Assembly (NCBI RefSeq): GCF_008124765.1 | Contig: NZ_VNHS01000003.1 | Location: 558,001 to 622,000 of the forward strand | Reading direction: 5' to 3' | DNA from: Paenibacillus methanolicus | Lineage (GTDB): Bacteria > Bacillota > Bacilli > Paenibacillales > Paenibacillaceae | Length of the DNA stretch: 64,000 nucleotides | In this document: piece after piece, positions 1 through 9,248 of the stretch | Layout: each line of letters begins with the position of its first letter | How positions within the stretch are numbered: the stretch's first letter is position 1 | Notes under the pieces: model-generated | Database searches by the model: none | What the model was told of the DNA's origin: nothing | The model's input: the letters and a program-made list of their open reading frames with translations, nothing else | Made by a program: the position numbers and the translations under genes

Positions 1-2318
1 CGATTTCGAATCGCTTCGATATCCACGCGCGGGATTGTTGCTTCTCGGGATCGAAGCTCGATGGTGCCCGTGGCGTGCTCTACCCAGTGTTCGCAGCCAT
101 TCTCGTCTTCCGTTGCGCTCGCGATGGTGAACCCGATTCGCGGCTGCGTGCCGGTATCCAGCACAAGATGGACTTCCCTTGCTTCGTCATCTCGCAGCCG
201 GAGAGGCTGTATAAATTGCACGTCGCGGAATTCGGCGATGGCGCCGTCCAAGCGCGGGCCTACCGCTTGAAGCACCATTTCCAAATAGCCGGTACCGACC
301 AGCAGACCTTCATTCATCATGCGATGTTCGTTTAACACCCAGTGACGATCCGAAGCAAACGAGGTCGCATAAATTTCCGTGCTCATGGACTTGACCAAGC
401 AACGGTCTATTAACGGAGCTTGCGGCATTGTCCCTTGCGATCGGGACAGGGCGATCGATTCTTTCTTCTCCAACCAGCAGCGGTTTTTGGCGAAAGGATA
501 CGTAGGCAGGCTGACTTTCCTAGGCCGTGCTCCTTGGTAGAACGTTTCCCAATCGATGTCTTCCCCTTGGACGTACAATTCGCTCAACCGTTCGGCGGCC
601 GACTGCCGGGATTCCTCGCCGAGTGTCAGCTGCCTCGTCAGGTCGTGTGCGCTGTCGCCGTTCGGTTTGTTCGCGCCAGCGCGCTGGTAACCATAGAACA
701 CGCCCGGTAGCTTCAAGTCGTTTAGACTTTCGTGATGGAGCTGCGAAAGTTTATTCCTCAAATCGTTCATGCTAGCCGCCACGACGGCTAATCGGTGGCT
801 GTAATGTCCCCTCCCCGTATTGGACACATAGCAAATGTCGCGGATATTCGCCTCCTTGTGGTTTAGCAGCCGCTCTTGATAACGCTCGATCCATTCCCGC
901 ATCGCGGATTCGCTTCTTGCCGATATCGTCAATACATAGGGCGAAGCCGAATCAGCTTCCGCATGGACGGCCGGCGCGGGCGCTTCCTCAAGCACGACGT
1001 GGCAGTTCGTCCCGCTGATGCCGAACGAACTGACGCCGCATCGCCGCGGAGTCTGACCTCTCTCCCACTCCAGGTGCCGATCGACGACATAGACGGGCGA
1101 GTTCTCAAATCGAATATTGCGGTTCGGAACTTGATAGTGCATGGTGGCCGGAATTTCTTTGTGATGGACCGCGAGGATCGCTTTGATCAGACCCGCGATG
1201 CCGGCCGCGTGATCCAGATGTCCGACATTGCTTTTCACCGATCCAACGCCGCAAAACCCCTTGCGATCCGTGTAGCGGCGGAACGCTTTCGTAATGCCGT
1301 CGATTTCGATCGGATCGCCCAGTTTGGTGCCGGTCCCGTGCGCTTCGATGTAGGAGATCGATTCCGGGTCGATTCCGGCATTTTCCCACGCGCGAACGAG
1401 CACGTCTTCTTGCGCAAGCGCATTGGGGGCCGTTATTCCGTTGGAGGCTCCATCATGGTTAACCGCCGATCCTTTGATAACCGCATAAATACGATCGTTG
1501 TCACGCAAGGCCGCTCGCAGCGGCTTCAGCAGAATGGCGGCGACGCCTTCGCCGCTGCCCGTCCCGTCCGAGCGATCGTCGAACGTTTTCGTTCGGCCGT
1601 CCGAGGACTCGATTCCGATCTCCGTCTGTCTCGCCGGAATCAAATGGATTTGCGAACCGCCCGCGATCGCGGTCTCGCATTCCCCGTTGCGCAGCGCTTG
1701 ACAAGCCATATGAACCGCAACCAACGAAGAGGAGCACGTCGTGTCGATCAGCATGTTGGGACCTTTGAAATCCATCCCGTAGGCGAGCCTGCTCGCGATG
1801 ATCGGTTTGGAGTTTCCGGCGACGGCCATCGGCAGCGCATTCGGTTCCACGCTGGCAATCAGTCTGTGGTAGACCGCTTCCGAACCATAGCCGACGTAGA
1901 CGCCGGTCCTCGACCCCGCGAGTTGATGGCCGCCATAGCCTGCGTCTTCGATAGCCGTCACCGCCGTTTGCAAGAACAAACGTTGGTTCGGATCCATCAA
2001 GGAAGCTTCTTTAGGCGAGAGATGAAAAAAACCGTAGTCGAAGGTATCGATTTCATCCAAATAAGCGATCTGCGCGAACGAATCGGTTTCCAACCGAATC
2101 CCCAGATGCTGCATGAGATCCCGGGCATCTTGTTCCCTTGAATCGGGGATGTCCCTTACGCAATCGACTTGCTGCTTCAAATTGTCCCAAAACGTTTCGA
2201 CGCGATCAGCTAGCGGGAAACGAAGGCCGATCCCGATGACCGCGATCGATTCATGGGACGCTTTCTCCGAACGAAGCGTCGTGAGCTCCTTCAATTGGAC
2301 TTGATCGAATTTTAACAA
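1..2318 (-). CDS. Polyketide synthase, KS-DH start (3' end outside window)
   Basis: This is the first part of a modular type I polyketide synthase; it is open to the left edge, so about 772 residues are visible. A ketosynthase domain fills roughly residues 22-450, with the active cysteine near 195 (DTTCSSSL), one histidine in EAHGTGT near 327 and the other in NVGH near 367. A post-KS linker ending in LPTYPFAKNRCW follows. From about 625 a dehydratase-like hot-dog fold begins, with HRMMNEGLLVG where HxxxGxxxxP is expected, so Gly and Pro of the motif are replaced. No acyltransferase lies between KS and DH, which suggests a trans-AT system (inference). I chose the TTG at 2318 because GGGGGG lies 7 nt upstream; an in-frame GTG at 2339 has no ribosome binding site. 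It follows the NRPS gene by 22 nt, so it is in the same operon. Confidence 0.9.
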   Translation of the reverse strand, partial: MLKFDQVQLKELTTLRSEKASHESIAVIGIGLRFPLADRVETFWDNLKQQVDCVRDIPDSREQDARDLMQHLGIRLETDSFAQIAYLDEIDTFDYGFFHLSPKEASLMDPNQRLFLQTAVTAIEDAGYGGHQLAGSRTGVYVGYGSEAVYHRLIASVEPNALPMAVAGNSKPIIASRLAYGMDFKGPNMLIDTTCSSSLVAVHMACQALRNGECETAIAGGSQIHLIPARQTEIGIESSDGRTKTFDDRSDGTGSGEGVAAILLKPLRAALRDNDRIYAVIKGSAVNHDGASNGITAPNALAQEDVLVRAWENAGIDPESISYIEAHGTGTKLGDPIEIDGITKAFRRYTDRKGFCGVGSVKSNVGHLDHAAGIAGLIKAILAVHHKEIPATMHYQVPNRNIRFENSPVYVVDRHLEWERGQTPRRCGVSSFGISGTNCHVVLEEAPAPAVHAEADSASPYVLTISARSESAMREWIERYQERLLNHKEANIRDICYVSNTGRGHYSHRLAVVAASMNDLRNKLSQLHHESLNDLKLPGVFYGYQRAGANKPNGDSAHDLTRQLTLGEESRQSAAERLSELYVQGEDIDWETFYQGARPRKVSLPTYPFAKNRCWLEKKESIALSRSQGTMPQAPLIDRCLVKSMSTEIYATSFASDRHWVLNEHRMMNEGLLVGTGYLEMVLQAVGPRLDGAIAEFRDVQFIQPLRLRDDEAREVHLVLDTGTQPRIGFTIASATEDENGCEHWVEHATGTIELRSREATIPRVDIEAIRN

Positions 2319-2340
2319 GCGGAAGCCCCCCTTTATCACC

Positions 2341-5300
2341 TTACGACTGGATTAACATGGTCAGTAGCTTGTCGTACGCGTTCAACACCTGATTGACGTT
2401 CTCGAGCTTAAGCCGATCTGTCCGATACACGAAGCCAAGACGAATTTCGTCCCTCTCCTGTCTGACTTGCAGCATGAAATCAATGGGCGTGCGGTCAAGA
2501 ATCGCTTCCGACCGATTGTCAGCATCGTGGAATCCGACAACGATCCTCTCAGGCTTCCCTTTGGTCAAGTCTTTCGGGACCGAGAGACGCTTGCATTCCT
2601 TCTGTGCGCTTTGCAGCTCGCGCACCTTATCGAATAGCGCTTCGAAATCCGTCAACCCTGCAAGCTCAACCTTCAATAACCGGGCTTCCGCAACCGAACG
2701 TCCGCAAACATAAACGGGAACGATGCTTTGACCGGATATTTCATGCAGTAAATAGACCCACACGGATAGCAAAATATCGGGCAATGGAATCGCTTCGCGT
2801 GAGGCAACCTGCTCCAGCTTCTCTTTGTGCATGCCCGTGATCGGCAACGGCACGACGTCCGTATCCGACAAGGAATAGAAGACCGAATAATAGTCTTGGG
2901 GGAACGGCAAGCCTTCTATTCTCGCTGCGGATTCCGTTTGTCTCCAATAGGCCGCCATCTTGGCAATCGTCGGATACGAGAACAAATCCGGGATCTCCCA
3001 CTTTCCGGGAAACTTCTTCTCGAGCAGACCATGCATCTGGATCAGCAGCAACGAATTTCCTCCCGCATCGAAGAAATGATCGTGAACGCCGAACGGCCGA
3101 GGGCCCAGCACGCGGCGCCATATTTCAACCAGCTCGGCTTCTTCTGCACGGTCTGCAAACGGGATTGGCGGGGAAGCGGCTTCTTCCGCAGGTTCCCCTA
3201 ATGCGCGGCGATCGATTTTGCCATTCGGCGTCAGCGGAAATTGGTCCAGAGACACAAAGGTATCCGGAATCATAAAGTGGGGAAGTTCTCGGGACATGGT
3301 TCGAATGCAATGTTCCTTGCGGATTTCCCGATCGGCAACGTAATACGCGCACAAGTAACGATGTCCGTCCGCGCGCTCTCCTACCGTGACGACGGATTGA
3401 ATGATCCCCTCTACTCGCGCCAAACTGCTCTCGATTTCGGCCAATTCTACGCGATAGCCCCTGATTTTGACCTGGTTATCGATTCGCCCGATATATTCCA
3501 AATTGCCGTCAGGCAGCCACCTCGCCTGATCGCCCGTCTTATATACGCGCGGAGAAGGCAAATGCGGCGTCGGCACGAAACGTTCCGCCGTTAGCTGCGG
3601 AGCATGGTAATACCCTTGTGCGAGCACCATTCCGCCGATGCACAATTCTCCCGGCCATCCAGCCGGAAGAAGATGGCCATCTTTGCCTAACACGTACAAT
3701 TCCGCATTATCGATCGGTTTGCCAATCGGAATCGCCTGATCGGAGAGCAAGTGCCGACGGTCGCATCGATAATAGGAAACGACATCCGTGCATTCGGTCG
3801 GTCCGTAGGAATTGATGATCTCCACGTCCGCGGTTCCCGAAGCGATCCAAGGCCGAATTCTCCGGTTATGGATCGGCTCTCCGCCCAGAAATACGCGCTT
3901 CAAGCTGGACAATCTGACGAAGTTCGTCTCCTGATTAAAGTCCATCAAGGGATAGAAAGCGCTTGGGGCGCAATTAATGATCGTGATCCGCGAATCCTGA
4001 ATTAGATTGGACATCCGATTGTAATCGAATATGCCGGGCCAATAGAGGCAGAGCTGTCCCCCGCTCACCAAAGCGCCGAACAAATTTTTTTGCGCCAGAT
4101 CGAATCCGGTAGGCGCGATGAGAAGCACGCGGTCGTTGGCGTTCAGATCGAATTCGCGCGTAAACCAGCGAATGAGATTGACGAAAGCATGCGCGCGAAT
4201 CATGACGCCTTTCGGATTCCCCGTCGAACCCGACGTATACAGCACATAGAACAGTTGATCCGGATCATAAGCGACGCCTAAGTTGTGATCCGGCATTTGT
4301 GCGTCTACCGAGATTTCATCGTACGCGACGACTTCCGCTCCGCCGGTGAAGGGGGTCCGAGTCTCGGAGGGCTTGCCCGCCAAGAGCAATTCCACTTTCG
4401 AATGCTGAATCATATATTCGATTCTTTCGTCCGGATAATCCGGATCAATCGGCAAATAGGCGCCTCCTGCTTTGAGAATGGCCAGGATGCCGACCATGAA
4501 TTCGAGGCCGCGTTCAGCCATGATCCCGACAACTTGATTTTTCCGTACCCCTTGTTGACGCAGATAATGAGCCAGCCGATTCGCTCTTCGATTCAATTCG
4601 GAATACGTTAGCGCCCTTCCGTCATAGACGACGGCCAGCGCTTCCGGCGAAGCCGCCGCCTGCGCTTCGAACATATCCACAATGGATATCGCTTCGGAGA
4701 ATGGCCGCGGATTCCGCCCCCATTCCAGCAACCGCTGTTGTTCGATTTCGTCCAGCATGCCGATTTGATGCACTGGCATTTGCGGGTTGTCGATCAAGAT
4801 GCCGACGATCCGTTCAAAGTGCTTGGCCATGCCCTGGACCGTTTCTTGGGCTAGCGCGCCGGAACGATAACGAAACTCGAACGTGAGACGATCCGCATCG
4901 ATCACCGTAATGGTCAAATCATAATGCGTCTGTTCCGCCATGGCCGCTTTCTCGATATACGCCCATTCATTCTCCGCTTGCAAGGAACGCTCGATCGGAT
5001 AATTTTCCAGGACCAGGATGGAATCGAACATATCCCCCGTTCCCTCGAAGCCGCAGTACGCTTTCAGATCGACTAAAGAAGTGCGGTCGTAGGGCATCCG
5101 GTTCTGGATATCCGTTGCAACCTCCTGCAGCAAGTCATCGACGGATTGGCCTGAATGAGCACGAATCCGCAGCGGAAGCGTATTGATGAACATGCCGACC
5201 ATCTGTTCCATGCCCCGAATGGGAGCCGATCGCCCGGACACCGTCGTCCCGAACACGACATCGTCGGTGCCGCAATACCTTTGCAGACATACTCCCCACG

Positions 5301-6084
5301 CCGCGTAGAGAAGGGTGGCCAGCGTCAACCGGTGACGAGTCAAGAACGCGTGAATTCGGGGCTGAAGCTCCGTCTGCAGAACGCAGCATTGAAAAACGGC
5401 ATCCGATTTCTCCTTCTCGCTCTTGGGGCCGGACAGCACGTTCATCTTTTCGAAGCCTTGCAGGTAAGCTTCCCAATACGTCCGCTCCGCTTGCTTGTCT
5501 CGTTGCTGCACGAGTTTGACGAATTGTTTGAATGGAATTTTGGGTACAAGATCAGGCTGGTGCCCCGAACGAAGCGACCGATAGGTATCCAGCCATTCCT
5601 TCAACACGATCCCCAAACTCCAACCGTCCATAACCATATGATGGTAGCTGAGCATGACTTCAAACTGCCGAGCCGACAATTTACATAGCGTGACCCGCAC
5701 AGGATGCGATGCGATATCGATGCGTTCTGCGCGATCCGCTTGTTTCAGCTCGATCAAAGCTTGGGTTCGAGCTTCCGGTTCCAACGTGCTGAAATCGTGA
5801 TCCTTCCATTGCAAATCCGCTTTTTTCAGTATAATTTGAACCGGGTGTTCGAGCTTCTGCCACCGGAATACCGCACGCAGCATCTCGTTGGTCTCGATCA
5901 CGCAAGCCAGCGCCTGCCGCAGCAAGCGCCCGTCGATCTCTCCGGCCAGCGTGAAGCACAATTGTTCTTGATACAGCTCGTGCTCCGCTGCGTTCAGCGT
6001 ATGAAATAGCATCCCTAGCTGCACGGGGGTAAGGGAGAGCACATCTTCTACGTTATTGCGACTGATCGTTTGCGGTTCAATCAA
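2341..6084 (-). CDS. Nonribosomal peptide synthetase, C-A-PCP plus partial C domain
   Basis: A one-module NRPS of 1247 aa. The condensation domain (about 10-420) has the intact HHMVMDG motif near 150. The adenylation domain (about 430-930) has YTSGSTGNPKGV, NSYGPTE, YKTGD and NGKIDRR. The carrier protein (about 970-1040) has DAGGNSLL with the serine for phosphopantetheine. The last 180 or so residues resemble only the C-terminal lobe of a condensation domain and lack HHxxxDG. Reading the specificity pocket by alignment with GrsA gives D-L-K-N-F-G-S-D-V-K, which I cannot assign to an amino acid. The start is a TTG at 6084 with AGGAGG 7 nt upstream. It begins 22 nt after the exporter gene and is followed at once by the PKS gene, so it probably adds one amino acid before polyketide extension. 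Confidence 0.93.
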   Translation of the reverse strand: MIEPQTISRNNVEDVLSLTPVQLGMLFHTLNAAEHELYQEQLCFTLAGEIDGRLLRQALACVIETNEMLRAVFRWQKLEHPVQIILKKADLQWKDHDFSTLEPEARTQALIELKQADRAERIDIASHPVRVTLCKLSARQFEVMLSYHHMVMDGWSLGIVLKEWLDTYRSLRSGHQPDLVPKIPFKQFVKLVQQRDKQAERTYWEAYLQGFEKMNVLSGPKSEKEKSDAVFQCCVLQTELQPRIHAFLTRHRLTLATLLYAAWGVCLQRYCGTDDVVFGTTVSGRSAPIRGMEQMVGMFINTLPLRIRAHSGQSVDDLLQEVATDIQNRMPYDRTSLVDLKAYCGFEGTGDMFDSILVLENYPIERSLQAENEWAYIEKAAMAEQTHYDLTITVIDADRLTFEFRYRSGALAQETVQGMAKHFERIVGILIDNPQMPVHQIGMLDEIEQQRLLEWGRNPRPFSEAISIVDMFEAQAAASPEALAVVYDGRALTYSELNRRANRLAHYLRQQGVRKNQVVGIMAERGLEFMVGILAILKAGGAYLPIDPDYPDERIEYMIQHSKVELLLAGKPSETRTPFTGGAEVVAYDEISVDAQMPDHNLGVAYDPDQLFYVLYTSGSTGNPKGVMIRAHAFVNLIRWFTREFDLNANDRVLLIAPTGFDLAQKNLFGALVSGGQLCLYWPGIFDYNRMSNLIQDSRITIINCAPSAFYPLMDFNQETNFVRLSSLKRVFLGGEPIHNRRIRPWIASGTADVEIINSYGPTECTDVVSYYRCDRRHLLSDQAIPIGKPIDNAELYVLGKDGHLLPAGWPGELCIGGMVLAQGYYHAPQLTAERFVPTPHLPSPRVYKTGDQARWLPDGNLEYIGRIDNQVKIRGYRVELAEIESSLARVEGIIQSVVTVGERADGHRYLCAYYVADREIRKEHCIRTMSRELPHFMIPDTFVSLDQFPLTPNGKIDRRALGEPAEEAASPPIPFADRAEEAELVEIWRRVLGPRPFGVHDHFFDAGGNSLLLIQMHGLLEKKFPGKWEIPDLFSYPTIAKMAAYWRQTESAARIEGLPFPQDYYSVFYSLSDTDVVPLPITGMHKEKLEQVASREAIPLPDILLSVWVYLLHEISGQSIVPVYVCGRSVAEARLLKVELAGLTDFEALFDKVRELQSAQKECKRLSVPKDLTKGKPERIVVGFHDADNRSEAILDRTPIDFMLQVRQERDEIRLGFVYRTDRLKLENVNQVLNAYDKLLTMLIQS

Positions 6085-6106
6085 ATCGTGACCTCCTAAT
6101 CGCTCG

Positions 6107-9100
6107 TTAAGATATCGCGGGCACGGCAAGCGAAAAGCTGACATTCGCTTTGCCCCAATCCATTTTGATCACGTGGTCTGCGAGATGGAAATAAGCGTCG
6201 TCGTGCGTGATCGCAATGACACATTTACCTTTTCGTTTCAGCTCAGGCAATAATTGGTGATAGAAATAAAAGCGATACTCCGGATCCTGCTCGGCCGCCC
6301 ATTCGTCGAACAGCATGATCGGCCGGTCTTCCATTAAACTCACCAGCAGCGCCAACCGCTTCTTCTGTCCGGTTGAAAGCCGCAGCGTCGAAAACCGCCC
6401 GTTCTCAATGCGGACCTTCTCCTTCAGCTGAAGCAAGGACAGATAGGCGTCGATCTCGTCTTCCTTGCCGTTCGTTTCGATCCCGTACAATTTCTCGAAC
6501 AGATGCACATCATTGAAGATCACGGAGAAGTATTGGCCCAGCTCCTCGTAAGTTTGGGGTTCCCCGTTCAATCGGATGGTTCCTTCCTCCGCCGCGTATA
6601 AACCGGTCATGAGTTTGGCCAGCGTCGATTTCCCGCTTCCGTTGCCTCCGGTAATGAAGGTGATCTCGCCCGAGCGAAACGCCACGTCGATCGGACCTAG
6701 CCGGAATGCATGATCCGATTGTCTGAACGTGTGCGTGACGCCGTCAATCTCCAAGACGAACGCTTGATCAGGCTTCAAGTCGGCCTCGCGAAGCTTCTCT
6801 TGGCTTTCCAGCAGCGTCAGCTCCGCCAGCAGATCGCGAATTCGATTCCAGCTGATGCGGATTTGCAATACCTCGGGGATCGAGCTGACGATAATCGAAA
6901 TCGGGCCCGTCATATACAAGAACACAAACACGAAACTGCTGTAATTTTGATAGTTATCGTTCGATGTGAGCAGCGGGAATACGAACGTCACCGCGCCCAT
7001 GACAAATACGAAGAGCAGTTCGCCGATAATGAAAACGTTGGCGAATTTTTGTTCCGCGTCGACCCGTTTGTCCCGGTATGTACGGCAGGTTTCGTCCATA
7101 TCTTGCGTGAAATCGCGGGCTTTGCGTTTGTTCAGGTACAGCTCTTTCGAGCCGAACATCAAATCCTGCACGAATTGAAAGAACGCGTTCTGAATATCCC
7201 TTGCCTGTTCCCATAAACGGCTCGACACCGTGCTCATCCAGGCATATAATCCGACCGCAACCGCAAGGACTCCGAAAGTAAGCAGCAGCCCCGGCAAGTT
7301 CACGAATCCGAGATAGAGGAAACAAGCGATGACCGTGACCATGCCCGTCAATACCGTGACCAAGGTGTTGGCAATCCGGCTGATCGTCTCGGTATCGTTA
7401 TTCAAGCTGGCCAAAATTTTCCCGTCTTCGATCGATTCGCGCTTGAAATGCGGGCTGTTCAACACCTTTTGAACGGTATCCATCCGGCGTTCGTAAATGA
7501 TCCGGTTCGTCATGACGATCAACCGAGAGCGGATCACCTTTTGTCCGTAAGCGTATAGAATCAACCCGAGAACGAAGAAGATCACCAGTTCATTGCCGTT
7601 CTTGAAGAAATAATTGTTTCCGTTCAACCGATTCAGCGCTTCCATGATCATGAAAATAATCATCGCGTTGCCGAATCCGCTCATGCAGCTCAACGTAAGC
7701 AAGGCAAAGTAAGGCCGGTCGTTGTTCTTCGGATACAGGTGCGTCAACCAGTAATAAATTAAGAATACTGCACCCGCCGAGAAGACCAATATCGCCGAAG
7801 GATATAAGCTTCCGGGGCCGTAAATCTTGAGCGTGTTCCACGTGTATCCCTGGTAAAACACGTTATTGATCCGGGATATACATAGGGCGAACAATCCGAA
7901 GAACAATAGAGATAAAACGAAGCCCAAACCTTCCTTTAGCCCAATCGCGATCCGTTGTCGTCTTCTCTTGAAGATGTCAAAGACGGCGATGAAGATTAGA
8001 ACCAGCGATAAGATGGATAGAGGGAGCGATATTCCCGCCGCAAGCGTGGCGACGTTATCGATATACATATAGGGCTCAGGGCTTTTCACCGGACTTTTGT
8101 CGAGCAAAATGTCCATAATGCCCGCTCCGATCGGCACCACGGCTTCCGAGCCCAGGTTCGTCATGAGCGCAACGCCCCACTTCTCGCCTGGACGAAGGGC
8201 AAAGTAGGAAGAATAGGCCGGATTCAGGCCTTGACCCGCAATGTAGCCTTGACCGCTCTGAAACACTTCCCAGCCCATGGCGTAAGAAGCGAGATCGTAA
8301 GAAGGCGCTACGGTCCGGTCGGCCGCATGGGTTTCGTTCATTCTACGCGCGAATGATTCCGGCACCGGCAGCGCGCCCAACTGCATCTTCAACCATTTCG
8401 CGGCATCGTTGCCGTTCATCATCATATAGGCCGAAGGTTTATTGCCTGCATGATAAGGACCGTCGTACAGAACGTTCCGTTTGAACATCAACTTGTAGCC
8501 TTGCGCCATTTGCCCCGTATCCATCGCTTTGTCGCGATCGATATAGGTGTTTGTTAACGTTAGTGGCGACAATACCTCATCTTCGATGTATTGATCGAAT
8601 GATTGGCCGCTAATTTTCTCGATGATCAGACCAAGAATGTCATAGTTTAAGGTGCAATAACGGTACACGCTGCCCGGCTCGAATTTCAGCTCCTTGTCGC
8701 TTACGATGCGAACCGTCTCCTCGAGCGTGGATTGCTCGGGAATTTCGCCCAGATACCAGTCCAGCTCGATCCCGCTTGTGTGATGAAGCAGCTGCCGCAG
8801 CGTCACTTTGACCTCTTTGCCTTTGTACACGGTTTGAAACCACGGCAGGTAGCTCTGCACCGGATCGTCCAGGCTAAGTTTTCCTTCATCCCTCAGCGCC
8901 AGAACCGCCAGCGCCGTAAATCCTTTGGTATTCGAGCCGATCTCGAATAAAGTATCGGACGTTACCGGAACTCTATTTTTGACGTCCGCATAACCGAATC
9001 CATAGGCATATGCCGTCGTATCTCCATTGACGATCGTCAACGACATACCTGGAATTTTCATCGCATCCATGCGCTCTTTGACGAACGATTCGATCTTCTC

Positions 9101-9220
9101 GGCCGGGAAGTTAGCGATCGGATCGGCGGCAACCGTGTTCGCCGTGCAAGGGAATCCGAGCAAAGCGACGGCGATGATCAAGCCGGCCAACAATCCGAAT
9201 CTTCTTCTCGCATGCTTCAT
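6107..9220 (-). CDS. ClbP-like serine peptidase fused to ABC exporter
   Basis: A 1037-aa membrane protein combining two functions. Residues 1-31 look like a signal sequence. Residues 40-370 form a beta-lactamase-fold serine peptidase with the S-x-x-K motif at S96-K99 (GSNTK), a likely catalytic Tyr near 188 (RYCTLNYD), and GLNPAYSS in the place of the matching ClbP segment. ClbP itself uses S95, K98 and Y186. Three hydrophobic segments follow (about 385-490), then six transmembrane segments of an exporter and a nucleotide-binding domain with Walker A GGNGSGKST, signature LSTGQKKR and Walker B IMLFDEW. Fusions of this kind are known from zwittermicin and paenilamicin clusters, where they remove an N-acyl-D-Asn cap during export. 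It lies between two NRPS genes, 28 nt after the Asn-loading one. ATG with AGGTGGAG upstream. Confidence 0.92.
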   Translation of the reverse strand: MKHARRRFGLLAGLIIAVALLGFPCTANTVAADPIANFPAEKIESFVKERMDAMKIPGMSLTIVNGDTTAYAYGFGYADVKNRVPVTSDTLFEIGSNTKGFTALAVLALRDEGKLSLDDPVQSYLPWFQTVYKGKEVKVTLRQLLHHTSGIELDWYLGEIPEQSTLEETVRIVSDKELKFEPGSVYRYCTLNYDILGLIIEKISGQSFDQYIEDEVLSPLTLTNTYIDRDKAMDTGQMAQGYKLMFKRNVLYDGPYHAGNKPSAYMMMNGNDAAKWLKMQLGALPVPESFARRMNETHAADRTVAPSYDLASYAMGWEVFQSGQGYIAGQGLNPAYSSYFALRPGEKWGVALMTNLGSEAVVPIGAGIMDILLDKSPVKSPEPYMYIDNVATLAAGISLPLSILSLVLIFIAVFDIFKRRRQRIAIGLKEGLGFVLSLLFFGLFALCISRINNVFYQGYTWNTLKIYGPGSLYPSAILVFSAGAVFLIYYWLTHLYPKNNDRPYFALLTLSCMSGFGNAMIIFMIMEALNRLNGNNYFFKNGNELVIFFVLGLILYAYGQKVIRSRLIVMTNRIIYERRMDTVQKVLNSPHFKRESIEDGKILASLNNDTETISRIANTLVTVLTGMVTVIACFLYLGFVNLPGLLLTFGVLAVAVGLYAWMSTVSSRLWEQARDIQNAFFQFVQDLMFGSKELYLNKRKARDFTQDMDETCRTYRDKRVDAEQKFANVFIIGELLFVFVMGAVTFVFPLLTSNDNYQNYSSFVFVFLYMTGPISIIVSSIPEVLQIRISWNRIRDLLAELTLLESQEKLREADLKPDQAFVLEIDGVTHTFRQSDHAFRLGPIDVAFRSGEITFITGGNGSGKSTLAKLMTGLYAAEEGTIRLNGEPQTYEELGQYFSVIFNDVHLFEKLYGIETNGKEDEIDAYLSLLQLKEKVRIENGRFSTLRLSTGQKKRLALLVSLMEDRPIMLFDEWAAEQDPEYRFYFYHQLLPELKRKGKCVIAITHDDAYFHLADHVIKMDWGKANVSFSLAVPAIS

Positions 9221-9248
9221 CTAAGCTCCACCTGACTCTATGAATTCT

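Noticed and set aside
876..2141. 421-codon open frame on the plus strand inside the PKS region
   Set aside because: It lies antisense to a clear ketosynthase with all active-site motifs; its translation is arginine-rich and matches no family.
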